DNA of 64,000 nt from Cheilinus undulatus (Eukaryota; Chordata; Actinopteri; Labriformes; Labridae): positions 29,889,157-29,953,156 of the forward strand of contig NC_054875.1 in NCBI RefSeq assembly GCF_018320785.1, in the 5' to 3' direction. Positions 46,421 through 59,455 of this stretch are shown here, piece after piece (positions within the stretch are counted from its first letter, which is position 1; every line of letters starts with the position of its first letter). The translations under genes and the position numbers were made by a program. The notes below the pieces were generated by a model. That model did no database searches. It was not told where the DNA came from and worked only from the letters and a program-made list of their open reading frames with translations.

Positions 46421-49400
46421 CAAAATGTCTGAAAGGTGGTGGTTCTTTATAATGGATCAAACATTTTACTTATCCTGATTAAACTGTTTTAATCTCAATT
46501 GTTTTTTGGGTTTAATAGTTTTGGGGGATTTAAAAACAGATATACCAAATACACCACAACATATTTGTTCCTCAGCATTTTTCTGAGTAAGAACATGTTC
46601 TGAGGGCCGGGCTGGTAAGATGTTGGGGACCTGGTGTGGCCCTCAGGCTGCCAGTTGATGATCAGTATTACACAACACAACAAGAGGAAATTCAAAGAAT
46701 TGCTGGTGTGTGGTCATCCATAGGTGTGACTACAAATAATGAGAGTGACTCTTCATCACGTGACTTGCGATAAACAGGAGGTTGCTTAACTGCTCAGCCC
46801 ACAAAGTGTTGTTTCGATGGGTGAAAGAGTCGAATTTCCTATCAGGGACTACATTTAAAGAATCACACACATTTAAATACAGTAATCATGCAAATGTGTC
46901 ATCTCTGCATGAATGTGTCTTTAACTCTCAAAGTTTTCCCTCTCTCTTTCTTTCACTTTCAGTCCCTCCAGCCCACCTACTCTCGGTCTTCCTCTCTGTC
47001 TTTCCCTCTCACTCATCTGGCTGGCTGTTTGAGAGCACACACTCAACGTGGGTGAGAGTGCTAGAGTAGAGTATATGACTGTCAACACAAGGTGCAGGGT
47101 GTGTGTGTGTGTCTGCCTGTCTGTGCGGTGCTGTAGGTGGAGAGGCACAGCAGGGCGTGAAGGAGCGCTGTGATAATGACAGGCCATGAATTATATAACA
47201 TGCAGATTGCATAAGGAGAAGATTATTTTAGGTCCAGATATTGAGGATGTATAAGTAATTTTTTTGCGTGGGTGAGCAGCACTATGCGCACCTCTAAGTG
47301 CACGGATGTGCGTTTGTGTAAAAATGTTCTGAAATGTGCTCATTTTGTGGTTTCTTTCGAGGAGTGTGTGGGTGTAAGTAAACTAAAGTGTATTATGTGT
47401 TTGTAAGAGGGGGCATGAATGTTTTCAGATTTCTTTCATAGCTATCTGCATATCAAAACAAGTATGTGGGAATGTTGGCACATTCGTGTACAGTGTGCAT
47501 AAGGGTGTCTTTATTGCGAGCTCCCACTCATTATCACTTCTAGACTTCAGAGAGATACACTTGAAAAAGGGCTGATTCCTAATGTCGGCTGCAAACCTCG
47601 TAACTTCTCGTTTTGATGATTTTCCCTGTTGGAAGAACACATGCTCCTCTACACGCCAAACAAGTTTCTACGACTCGCTGTCAGCCGCTCGGTCACAAGG
47701 GTAAAGTCCTATAGGATGTGTTGTGTGTGGAGTCACAGAAGTGAGGCAGAGCAGAGAGAGCACCGTGTGCCACTGCCTCCTCTGTGCGCCTCGCTCCATG
47801 CATGAGTGTGCCCCTGTAAAAATAGACCTCTTAAAGGGCCAGCAGCCACTCAACCTTCTCCCACAAGAGGCCTTTTCTGCTCTTCAGGGTGACAGTACTC
47901 TAAGAAACATGGGAATGGAGAACACGCTGTAGGTCTCATTCAGCCTGCAGAGACAGGTTGTACTTCTGTTTCCCAAAAGAAAAAGATACAACCTACATTC
48001 AGTTTCTTTTTGTCAGCTTTACATCATTCATGAGGGGAACCTCTCCCGTACACAGCCACACTCGTGAAATAAACCTCTGATTTTTTTGTCAACATCACAA
48101 AGACAGGTGACGTGGCTTTTGAAGCCACCTGACGACAGCTGAAGCCCTGCCTTGGCACAAACTATCACTGTAACACCTTCACAGTATGTGGTTCAATGTG
48201 ACAAATATAAAAGTAGAAACTACAAAGAAAAACCCCTTGTAGCATGTGATGCACGCTGTGTAATTGTGCACTACTCAAAATGAGCATTTCTAGAAGCAAT
48301 CCCTCAGTGACACAGGATTTCCTGTACACGCCAGCAGATCGTCCTCATAATTGAAATAAGTGAATTAAGTCAGTGGGGACAAATGTTGTACGTCTCGCTT
48401 GAAAGACATCTATAGCTGCGAACTGTTTGAACCTGTGAAGTGTTCCTATAGGCAGCATATGGGGTATCACTGCAGCAGAAGGACAGCTCCTGCTGGAGCA
48501 GAAATAGACATACAGAAATCAGAATTGTGTATGCCGGCGTAGTATTTCTCCATCTAGAGTTGCAAAAAATGAGGAGGAATTCAGTGAAAAAACACATGAG
48601 AGAGGGATGCAGGAGCAGATATTTAAAGTCCCCTTTGAAGGGAAGATGTAATCAAAAATTTAAGGTAATGTTTGAAGTTCTTCAAGTGCATGTTTTCTGG
48701 TTTATCCGGTGCACATGGTTGGGTAAGAAGTTAGATTTAAGATGCTACACCTGCACATCCTCCCATAGGATTTTTGAAGCTTACTCCCAAACATCTGCAC
48801 CTCCTTTATCTCCCTTCATTCTCCTCCCCTTTCTAAATTTCCCCCTGACTCTTCCAACCCCACCCTCACCATTCTCATCTCCGTCCCTCTCAGTTTAAGC
48901 GGGCTCCTCCAGGGCCCCTGGCTATCTCTGGACTAGGGCTATTTAAGCCCACTGCTCTAATTCTGAAAGTCCTGATCTGCCGTCAGTCTGAGTGATGGAC
49001 CTCTCTCTCTTTCTCTCTCTGTCTGTCTTGGTCTTCCTGACACACTCCTTGTCTCTGGATCACTCACACTCTTGTTCACACTCTCTCTGTTATTCTCCAC
49101 GCGCACAAACACCCCCACACACAGGTGCCGGCTTACATGAGTGTTTACCACATGCTCACACACACATGTCAGACATATTCTCCCACTATAATTAACCCAG
49201 CTCACTCACTTTTTCAGGATGACATGTACGCACTAACTCCACAACCGGTCTCTTCTGAGCGTTGAAAACATAAACCACTGTCCTGTCTGTTCATCCCTTC
49301 ATTCAAAGTTGCTCACACACCTGCGCTCCCCCCTCTCCCACACACAGACACACACCCATGAGGAAGCAGTGTGGTCACATACCTCGCCGGGTGCCTTTGC

Positions 49401-50917
49401 GTAGCAGGTAGCAGAGAGTTTACTCATTGGATCAGGCGGCAGCAGGCACGTAGGAATATCCAGTTTTGAGACTGCGAGTCTCTTCCTCCTCTCTACTGCT
49501 CAGCCTCCCCTCCCTTCATCCTATTCCTGCCTCTCCTCCTTCTCACTCTCTAAACGCCTCTTTGCTCTCTCTCTATCTCCCTCTGAGTGCACTCTCTTTC
49601 TCTCTCCCCCAGCTTGCTTGCTCCCCTCCCTTTCTGTCTCTCCCCTTCACTCGCGCGCACACACCTTCTCTCCGTCTCACCCATACAACTTCAGTCTCTT
49701 AGTTTGCTCTGTGACACACGCTGACACTTGATAACTTTTTCTCTCTCCCCCCCCCCCCACCCCACCCCACCTAATATGCTCTGCCTGTCTCTCTCTTGCT
49801 AGCTCGCCCTCTCCGGGAGTGTATAATTAGACAGAGCTCAGTGGTAATACAGTCAGGCTCATTGTGGGAGCCTTAGCATTGCTGCTCATGTTTGGCTGAT
49901 AGCCCAGCGGCTTCACTCATTAACCTCCCTCGAGCTGCAGAATGGACCGGCCCACTGCTCGCGCTATTTGCTGCAACAACTCAGCCTCTTAGCCCCGGCA
50001 GCCAATCGCAGTCCACGGGGGATGATGGGAAAGGTGCGCTCGCAGGGCAGGGTTGGGGCACACATTAGTGTAGGTGAGAGGGCTAATCATAATCACTGAG
50101 TATTGACATGCTAAGGCAGGTGAAGTGTAATTTCAGCTGGTTAAATCTGACACATTGAGCGTTTCATCACAGTCATAAGTTCTCTTTTAGCTTAATCACT
50201 TGGTCATGATCTGCGTGCAGTGGCATCATGTGCTTTTCTTTCAAGCATGAAACCACAAAAGACCACTCACACATCTTATTGTGAAAGCGCAGTGAGGTAT
50301 GGCAATGTCCTGTGTAATGTGGCAATAAGTCATATGCTCTCTTTACTGTATGGCGTACCCTAGTTCCCACCACATATGACCTGGTATAAACTTTCAAGAG
50401 AGGCTTCCTTTATCTTGCTGCGACAACTGTGGATGATAAACACTTTCTGGGAAATGAAAGTAGAGAGAAAACAACCATGACTACATTCTGGCCATTCAAA
50501 GTTTTCTGTTTTCACATTTGTATCATATGCAACCTTGACTGAACTTAACTGCACACACATCACAAAAACTCAAATCTTTCCAAGTGTAATTGTCTAATTC
50601 CTGTTAACAATATCTCATTATACTTAATGTAAGCCCTATTCGCCTGTCAAGTCAGGATAAACATCTTATTTCAAGAAAAAGAAGCAACAAACAAGAACTT
50701 GTCTGCATGTAATGAGTTAAAATTGCTTCCAATACAGCATTTTTTTTTCTTTTTTTGGGGGGGGGTTACGTCAATCAACAAATCTTAATTTTTCAAGTTT
50801 TCTCTTGATGGAAATACCTTAAGTTGTTAGCCTATTTTTTTCAAAACTGATCTGCAAAAATTTGCAGAGTACGCTACATTGGAAAAAAAAAACGAATCCC
50901 ACCAAATCATTTTAAAG
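46421..50917. other. Gene-poor region with CT-rich and GC-richer islands
   Basis: No coding exon recognised. CT/GT-rich simple sequence dominates 46930-47110 and 48980-49780. 49740-49775 has a C run and CCCCACCCCACC. The interval 49795-50060 is listed separately as a candidate regulatory block. 48915-48945 has the near-palindrome GGGCTATTTAAGCCC. Confidence 0.45.
49795..50060. promoter_or_regulatory. Candidate promoter or conserved element
   Basis: Unique, GC-richer than the surroundings, with GCCAATCGCAG (CCAAT box) and several CG dinucleotides (GCTCGCGCTATTTGC), next to CT-rich DNA. It could be an upstream first exon or promoter of the - strand ataxin-1 gene, or an enhancer. Based on composition only. 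Confidence 0.25.
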
Positions 50918-53305
50918 TAGGGCTGTCATTTTTGTCACATTTACTATCACATTTTCCAAACTCAATTAATCAGCATTTCTATAGTTAATTCCACTATTTG
51001 CATTTGAAACTGGTTTTGATTCATTTTGGACTTTTTGGATGGTTCCAAAGGGATATTTCAGTATTTTTGAAGTTGAGTCATGTGAGGTATGTAGCAGTAG
51101 AAATGGTAGCCTCCAGTGATTTCAGTGAGCATTGCTCCTTTAAGAAGGACTCGCTGGCTGTACTGGCCAGGAAGCTAGACTAAACAGTGTAACAGATGGG
51201 TACAGTTTCTCCATGGAATTAAGTGAGTTTTTGGTAAAGGTGGGCCACAAAACAATGTTGGCTCAAATGTACACACTATCAAAAATCTTTGAAGCATTTC
51301 ATATCATTCCCAGGAGGCCTCTGTGTTTTTGCCACTATTTTGCAGTGCAAGAGCATGTAACCAGTAGCCAAAGCCTGCACTGCAAAATAGTGACAAGAGA
51401 CTTTCTGAGTTAAGTAAATGGCTTAGAAGTTTTCAAAAGTGTGTGCGTTTGAGCCAAGTAGCAACCTCTGGTCCTGAAGAATGAAGCCAATGCCGAGGTG
51501 CAAAAAATTGCAATACTACGAGTGTCCACTTTAGGCTGACAGGAAGTTGAGTTAGTGGGCGGGCTGTTGGGTTGATCCAAAGTTCAGTTGAGACAGCAAT
51601 TTCAATATGGAAGCCTCCATGAATTGGCTTCAAAAGCCAGGTAAGAGAAAAAACAATAGGAGCAGTGTTATTTCACCAGCAGCTGAGGCCTGCTGTCTAT
51701 TCTTGACGTCAAACAAAAGTTGACAGTAAATTTCTTTTTCTGTGCCCTCAAACTGCCTCAAACAAGGCTGCTCTCTCTGGGACACACTCCACCAGTTGTT
51801 GCTGGCAGCGCAGGGAATAGAGCAGTGGCCTCAAGTGCCACTGCATGGCGTGGTCATGGCTGTCTGGTCGCTGCAGTGTGGGTTTGCTTTTTTGTGCTGG
51901 CAGCGCTCAGGACCTCAATTCCAGAGCGCTTCTCGACATCGCTTATTGATGCTCCATTACAAGGAATGAATTCTGCTTTCCTCGGTAGAATCTGAGGTTC
52001 AAAAAAAGCTCTATGTGCTTAATATTTCTGTATTTAAAGGAAACGTCAGTCAGAAGACTTGCAGACAATGTAAAGTAATTCTGTCCTGACACAGGCAGCA
52101 GCTGCAGAGCTGAAAACTACTCTTGAAAAAAGACAAGTCAGATCGGTTTCACTATTGTCAGCAATTCCAACCCCTTCTTGATTTTGATTGGCAGGTGAGG
52201 GAGCAGTGACATTGAAGAGAGCAGTTCTGTTCAAAAATTTAATAGTTTTTCATTGAGAGCACTTTAAGACAAAAACAATTAAAAATAAGCACTTTTTAGC
52301 CCCAGTGCTAAAAAAGCTGGCTATGGACACAGGCCCTAATGAGGGTGATCATTTTTGATACATGTGGGACGGCACTTGTGTGTTTTGAGCTTTAAATTAA
52401 GGGCAATTACTTCCTATTTGGATAAGGACCTGTTTTGTTTTAAAAGAAAATAAGGAACTTTGGTAGATTAAAGATAATCAGTGTGTCTCAAACTGCACAC
52501 TTCTTTTAGTAAACTGTAATACAGTACATTTACATGCAATCCAGAACACTTAATCACAGCGCACACTGCCTCTGTTTCCTTATCTTTTTTTCTGAATAGC
52601 AAGTTTTAAACAGAAATTGGCTGATTATAATCCAAAATTGAAAGCTGTTTTCCCTCATAATTTCATCTATGTAACTTTTATTTTAACATTATTCCCTGCA
52701 GTTGCTATCAACACAATAGCTAGCTAGCTAGTTAATGCGAACATTAGCTAGTGTGCTAGCTTGCTAATCGTACAACATCCACTACTCCATCAATATGGTG
52801 TTCATTGAGATTGCAAAGTGCCCATCATTCCACACTCCAACCTTGGACGTTTTTGATCGTACCGGTAGTACTCTGCATTTGAGTATACTTCTTAATTTGA
52901 ACAGAATGTGCACCTATGTGCACAAAATGTTTAGTATTAAAAACAGGTCAGGTACGGGAGCATATGCCAGTTGGCTTTAGCCTTGGTCCTGTACTGCTCT
53001 GGCCTCCTGATGGCCATCCTCAGGCCTTAGCTGGACCCATGCCCTATCTCTCTAGGAATCCTCCCAGCTGCCCCCTCCACAACAAATGTCGTCGCCCCTG
53101 GCATCTGGACCAGCCTACTGGGCACCCAGTATGTAGGCTAAGGCTCAGGAAAGCGTGCCAGGTGCTCGTAAAAGCTTAGCTGCCGTTCCCGTATCAGGCA
53201 GTTGACCCTTCCCATCCGCGCCCTCCTGAGCATGTCAGAATACAACTAAAACATATTTTGGAACTCAATCATTTTGCAATTTATGCATTAATGCTGACAG
53301 CCCTA
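50918..53305. mobile_element. hAT-like DNA element with perfect 11-bp terminal inverted repeats
   Basis: Starts TAGGGCTGTCA and ends TGACAGCCCTA. Flanks TTTTAAAG and TCTTAAAA match at 6 of 8 bases, fitting a decayed 8-bp target duplication. The inner terminal regions are AT-rich (AACTCAATTAATCAGC on the left; GGAACTCAATCATTTTGC on the right). No intact transposase. A LINE fragment lies inside near the right end. Confidence 0.7.
52975..53240 (-). mobile_element. LINE ORF2 C-terminal fragment, nested
   Basis: On the - strand, broken frames give GRVNCLIRERQLRFYEHLAR and further PGATTFVVEGAAGRIPRE. This resembles the post-RT tail of fish LINEs (RERQLRLYGHVAR-type). It is GC-rich compared with its host element, which suggests later insertion. 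Confidence 0.5.
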
Positions 53306-55365
53306 TCTTAAAAGCCATGCTAACAGTCACTTTAACAGTTATTAGGATTCCCTCTTTTCCCCTCAGGTTTGCCTATTATGTTTGTTGTATTTTTAACCTT
53401 CTTTTGATTGTAACTGGTGTGCTGTCTCAGCCAGGTCTCCCTGAAAAATATTATGCAAATCTCATAGTGTGATTAAATGAAGGTTAAAAGGATTTTGAAA
53501 AAACTAAGCGTTATCTCAAGAGCAAGTACCCGGAGTTAATCCACCACAGCAAGACACTTGACAACATTAAGCAAGGTTACAGTAGAGGGATTTCATTTTA
53601 TGCACATTTTCAATTTGCTCACAAAAAAAATGACTAGAATTGCTTCGACAACTCAAAGAATCTGAAAAAATATGCTTAGAGGAGGTGGACGAGTCAGTAT
53701 ATTGTTAAAAGAAAAATGGTGTCTCTGGATTAATAAATTTAAGTAAGTATCCAAGGCTGTTGCTAGAACTCTCTAAGAGTACAAAAGTTTAAAATCCTGC
53801 CTTTTTTTGTTTATTTCTATTTATGCTTTTAAGATAGACTTTGGACCATAATGCAATGTGATGTAATGTTTTATAAAATATTTCCTTGGTAGAACCACCT
53901 ACTGATGAACTGGTTGACTGCTAATACTGGCTTGATAGTAGTGGATGGAAACACATAGATTTCCTTTTTTTGACGCATTTTTAAAAAATGTCATTACATT
54001 TTATAAAACATTTGGACAGAAATACAATTAGTGGCAAGAAAAACCTCCTTGAATGAGCATAAAACTTGGTCAGAACCAGGCTCAACAAGTTCATTTTGTT
54101 TGCTTTATAAGCAGCCATTTTAACGCATTAAAAACATTTTAGACTTAATTTTTCCCTTTTCTTGAAATATGATGTTCATCAGTTTAAATTAGCTCTTTAC
54201 GTGTTATGACACATTTTTGACTATGAATGATGCGCTTGGTCAAGTTTGAGTTTTCGCGCTGTACAACTAACCCTGTAATGATCGGCCTCACTGACAAATC
54301 TTTACTTAGATGTCTTAAATGTGAGTAAGGACTTCCACTCTCTTGTTATGGCTTTGTCATCATGGCTCAAACATTTGACTCAGGTCCAGAGCTGTGAGTG
54401 TCAGGACAGGTCAAGCCAGATCACATGAGCAGCTTACATGACAGTGATCTCTTTGAAGCACAATGTCAAAGGGAATTGGATTTCAAGTGAGATCTTTATT
54501 TACTCAGATCCCAGTCATCCATGCTAGATTAAGAAATTATCAGTTGTTATTGTTAAAATTGGGATCATCTCATCATCTAACATGTGACCAGTAAACTGTG
54601 ATTTGTGGGCATGGGAAAAATAAGTAAATTAAAAAAAATAACTTATTATAAGTATAAAATAAATGACTTTTCAATGAGGAACTGAATTTACACTGCATAT
54701 ACAATTTATCTATTTAATTTTTTTTGCATTAAAATATCAAATTATGGCTACATTGTGTACATGGAAATAAATCAATACAACTAATTAGCATGAGGTTACG
54801 CCCTATATGAGAGCTGAAACTGCTTCAAAAACTATTTCCTCTACGGTTTATTCCTCCCACTCATCCCCCCAAAAAGACATGGCCTTGTGCAGTGGGACAG
54901 TGTATCAGCCATAAATGTTCTGTTATAATATACAAAGCTTTGCTCTACAGTTGAAGTCTAAAGGTCTGAAGGTTTCAGCTCAGAATGGGCCTCTAATGAA
55001 AATTCTGAAAAGGCCCTTTAAGGTCAATCAAGCTCCAGAAAAGATGGTTTCATATCACTTCTCCTATTCTCATCATGTGACTAACTGTCAGTGCTTTCAC
55101 AGTCATTGAGTTCAGCATGTCAGAGCCATGATTACATCTATGGTTAAGACCCTTATAGATCATATTCTCTTTTAAAGGTCTATTAATAACCTAGCTATTG
55201 TAAGACGTACATTCAGCCATGATATTTTGAGTCATCAAACATAAAGGGGCAGTGAGGTCCTCAGCAGACATGAATCCATTAAAAATAATAACTATAGTAA
55301 CTTGAATTTATTATATAGCACCTTCCAAGGGACCAGTCTATAAAGTCCGTAAACAGCGATATAAA

Positions 55366-55403
<38 letters not shown>

Positions 55404-55759
55404 GGTCCAAATATGTAACATTGCAAATATCTCCCGTTGATTCCCTACTCCATTAGCTGTGGTAACGTATCGTTGTTTTCTCAAGATCTCAACATATTTC
55501 TTTAGGACCTGCTGAGTGGCAGGTCATTTTTCTTCAACAGTGATTCTGTTGAAGCAAAAAATTAAAACAAGCTGGGATAAAATAATCTGCTAAAATGGGA
55601 AAACCAGGTTAATTCACTGTGAGATTGTGAAAAAGGACGTCAAGTTCTTGAAACAAAAAACACCTGGAAATGACTTGGTATCAGGATAAGTAGGTAAATT
55701 AAATCTATGGATGCATATACTTGGGGATTTAATGTCAACATACACTAAATAACTCTTTT
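53306..55759. other. AT-rich, no gene recognised
   Basis: Only short chance frames. A T run of about 30 lies at 55370-55400. Confidence 0.5.
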
Positions 55760-56978
55760 GGGTAACACTCTAATTTAATGGACCCTAATAACCTAGTAAT
55801 TTTATAATAACAATCAGTAGTACCATACAAATTGTGTGTTTTTACTATTACTCTGGCTGTAGCCCTTCCAGAAGTGATGGAGTACACAAGAAAAATATCC
55901 AGTAATTGTTGTATTATTGCTATTTTGTATTATCTTTTGTTTACTATTGTTGGCACATTTTCTTACTTACTTTTGTTATATATTGCCAATTACTTTTCCT
56001 TCTCCTTTTAAGCTGTTGTAATAACCAAATTTCCCCCAATGGGGGAATCAATAAAGCTTTATCTTGTCATATCTTAATTTCCTCAAAAATAGGTGGATGC
56101 TACCTAGTAATAAGTTGGGATATTACCAAGTAATAACTCTAAACTATATCAATATAAAATAAGTATTTACCTAGTAACGATGTGTTAATTATCATGGAGT
56201 TCTCTGGTAATTAGATGGTGTTTCACCCTAACCCTTACCCTCTAACCCTAATAGACCTAACCTCATACATATGGTCAGTTGGCCTCACACCTAAATCTAA
56301 CCTTAGACCTGGATCATCTCAAATACATCCCCTGCCCAACTGCCTTACCCAAAACCTTACTATTTGGGCTTCATGCCTAAACCTAACCTTTGATGTATGG
56401 TAGCTGGCCTTCACACCTAACCCTCACCCTTGGAGGTCTTATCTAGACCTCAATCATTATTATGTCAATGATTGTGCAAAACTTAAATTGCACTGCTACT
56501 GACAACATTCAAAACTCAAACTACAATGGTCCCAGAACGCCAACTATCCTCTAAACCCCTCCTCCAAAACAACCTACAATAACACCTACAACACAAATCT
56601 TCCAATTGGATAACGGGACTTACTCTGTAGATAGGTGGAATTTTACCCTAACCCTAACCCTTAACCCTCTAACCCTCATAATATTGTGGTAATTAGGTAG
56701 TATTTCACCCTAACCCTCACCCTTAACCATAATGGGTGAGGGGGCACGAAAATACTTTCATCTACCAAAGGGGGGCCTGGCAGTAAACGTTTAGGAACCA
56801 CTGGGTTAGGGGGTTGGGGTTAGGATTAGGGTAAAGTACCACCTAATTACCAGAGAACTGCACAATATTACAATGAATTATTCAATGATTAGTACATCAT
56901 TATGGTGAATTAAGGTGATAGTTAGACATATTGCTGTAAATTACTCAGTAATTAGCCTACTAAAATAAAGTGATACCA
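55760..56978. mobile_element. Fold-back DNA element with telomere-like CCCTAA repeats
   Basis: The ends GGGTAACACTCTAATTTA and TAAAATAAAGTGATACC are inverted (about 14 of 17 match) between similar flanks (ACTCTTTT and ACTTTTTT). The inner arms are also inverted: GTTCTCTGGTAATTAGATGG (56198-56217) pairs with ACCTAATTACCAGAGAACTG (56840s). Between them are runs of CCCTAACCCTAACCC type (56220-56260, 56645-56675, 56705-56735) and the opposite GGGTTAGGG type (56807-56842). A LINE 3' end is inserted at about 55885-56075. Confidence 0.6.
55885..56075 (+). mobile_element. LINE 3' end inserted in the fold-back element
   Basis: Ends with AATTTCCCCCAATGGGGGAA followed by TCAATAAAGCTTTATCTTG, a hairpin plus tail typical of fish LINE 3' ends. 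T-rich upstream. Confidence 0.5.
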
Positions 56979-57904
56979 CTTTTTTTAGGTGTATGTTTGT
57001 TTAAAAGACTAATTTTCGTTCTGTCAGCTGAAATTTTTCACTTAACATTTAAATAATGAATAACCGCTATTTTAACAAAGGTCATCGCTGACATCATGCC
57101 GAGCGAGCGTTATCTGTTGAAAGTTTCTGTTTGACTGGAACTCAGGAGTGGGAGGGAGATTAAGTTCAAACAACCAGAAAGAGTGGGAGGGTGTGACTAC
57201 AGCACTTATCGAGAGATCACATGGCATTTGTGTGAGTGTATGAGTTCATGTGCGTGCATGTATCTTTTGCCCTTGTGATCATCAGGCACTGCACAGGCCA
57301 AATGTCTTGGTATCATTTCCTCCCTCCTTCTCTCTCTCCCAGTCTCACTTCTGTATTCTCAATACAAAATCCTATAAACATCGGTAATAATAGTACCAGG
57401 AAATAAACACTGCCCTGTTTGCTGAGAGAATATTATTATAATAATAACAAAAAATGTGAGTGACATATCACCAGAATTGTACACTTAAATTTTTTTGTCA
57501 TTTGAGTCATTAATGATACTGCTGACTCAGCGAGGTGGAAATGACAAATCCTTTCTCATATTTCAAGAATGAATTCAAACTGTGATGATTAAAGCAACAC
57601 AGAATAACAAGCAGGAAGTAAATCTGGCAGTGGTCAACGTAAGAAATAAATAAAAACACCTAAATTCTAAGCATTAATCAAATTGAAAAAAATCAATGTA
57701 CAACATCGTTTTAGATAGTCAAAGCTTTATCAAAGCAGGTGTCAACAGCATGATGTGACATCTAAAAACTATACTTTAGTGTAAATTAAACTAAGAAATA
57801 TTTGTGATGAATGTTGTTCTTCAGATATGGCCATGATGCTTCTTTTCAATTGCATTATTAATTTTGACCGCTATATTTTTAATTTTAGTCCTTCTTTAAA
57901 GTTT

Positions 57905-58095
57905 TCTGGGGGCTTTTTTGCCTTTATTTTAATAGGATAGCTGAAGAGAGACAGGAAATATAGGAAGAGAGAGTGGAGGGAAGACATTCACCTAACACTG
58001 ACAAGACTGGGAATTGATACAGCGACCAGTGTGTTGAGGACTATAGCCTCTGTGTATGGGCGCCTGTTCTACCAGCTGAGCTAAACCGTCACCTA
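57905..58095 (-). mobile_element. tRNA-derived SINE
   Basis: On the - strand it begins with a tRNA-like head GGTTTAGCTCAGCTGGTAGA (pol III A box). A weak B box follows about 50 bases later, then a body ending in AAATAAAGGCAAAAAAGCCC. Part of the same tail is at 37099-37195. Confidence 0.65.
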
Positions 58096-58110
58096 ATCCT
58101 CTCAGTCTTA

Positions 58111-58640
58111 TGCTGCGTTACTTTACTAGTCGTAACTTGTATTCCGACTATTTTTCCGACTTTGGACCCAGAAGTGGCAGATGGAATGTCTCTGGAGGTC
58201 ATATTTACAACTTGTGAACTCGTTCTTTCACAGATCACCCCAACCTTGACGACACAACATGGCGGCACAGAGCATTAAACGTAGTAAAAGCTTTGATTTT
58301 GGTCTGTTTTTAGAACCTTTTGCTGTTTCTCAGTGCATTTTTAGAAATTGTAGACACATCGCTACCCTGCAATTGCCTGTAGTGTGTCACAGTAGTCTTG
58401 TAATGCCTGAAGTACTGCGCAATGTGTTGTTTTAACAGCTCATCGGCTAGTGACTGGTCAATGCTGCTAAAAACATTAACTGGCTAACGCAAGAGCAGCT
58501 TTACTGGGGGCATCCATGTTTTTTCAACTTGGTGGTTGTGCCCAAAGGAATGCAAATAGTTGGGGAAACCGGGTTTTCAGATGGACGGGGTTATCACAGT
58601 TATGACCTACGACTTTTAGACAGCAAAAGGAACGCAGGGT
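58111..58640. mobile_element. DNA element with CTGCGTT ends
   Basis: The left end CTGCGTTACTTTACTAGTCG and right end AAAGGAACGCAGGGTTAG are inverted. The inside holds CAACATGGCGGCACAGAGC. No coding capacity. Family not named. Confidence 0.4.
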
Positions 58641-58649
58641 TAGTCTTAA

Positions 58650-59007
58650 AGGTGTGGTGTGTAAAACGGGAATAATATCGACATCTAACAGTAAGACTCT
58701 AGATTGCTATGCCCACATCTAGTTGTTACTGTGGCGACCATTGGAATTTAAAAAATAGGTTTCTGTTTTTGTCCCTTCTGTGTTGCTGTAGAAAAAAGAA
58801 AGAAGCAAAAATCAAAGATGGCGGAGTCCACGGAGACCATCTCCATGTATAAACAAAAGACTTATTCTTAGTGAGTAAAAATAAGACAATCTTACACAAT
58901 AAGGTGATTAAACACTAACTTAGATAGACCTATTTATATATAAATTTATATGATGCTTCATGTTAACTGGATTTTACATTGAATGCTAAATATTACACAC
59001 TGCACCT
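58650..59007. mobile_element. TTAA-flanked miniature inverted-repeat element
   Basis: The left end AGGTGTGGTGTGTAA and right end TTACACACTGCACCT are inverted with two mismatches. TTAA lies on both sides (58646-58649 and 59008-59011), the target site of piggyBac-type elements. Length 358 bp, non-coding. Confidence 0.65.
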
Positions 59008-59012
59008 TTAAG

Positions 59013-59455
59013 AGTAAAACATTCATTAGTTTTAGTCACATTTACTCACTTCTACCCTTTATAGTTTAAGTCTAGTTTTAGTCGACCAAAACTCAAAAAC
59101 AGTTCAGTCTAGTTTTAGTCTGTAGAAAGGGATTGCATTTTTGTCTTTACTTTTAGTAAAAACATTTTTGTCTTTGCCTGAATGTGGAACTAAAATTATA
59201 CTAATGTGTTCTATGCACCCTGCCACACCTGGGATCCCTGCTTTCTCGCTGACAGGCAGAAGAGCCACCGATACGTTGTGTTTTGATGGATTTACCCACA
59301 GTGCGGGAATATCATGGATTTTGATTGTCTGGTGGTCATAGAGACAGCCAGTGGTCTCATTTTAGTCTCTTTGACTATGCTTAGGTAATCATAGTCTCAT
59401 CTTTCTCATGGGGAAAAAGGTAGTCAACCAACATTTTTAGTCAAAATAAATGCTG
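59013..59455 (+). repeat. 'gttagtcaac' family repeat, copy at 59 kb
   Basis: Shares ordered blocks with 27690-28135 (CCTGGGATCCCTGCTTTCT, GGCAGAAGAGC, AATATCATGGATTTTGA). It ends GTAGTCAACCAACATTTTTA, the inverted form of the start of 29330-29733. It abuts the miniature element on its left. Confidence 0.6.

Noticed and set aside
56220..56842. Telomere-like repeats as a true telomere or fusion point
   Set aside because: Short, degenerate, in both orientations and enclosed by inverted element ends, so they belong to a mobile element.
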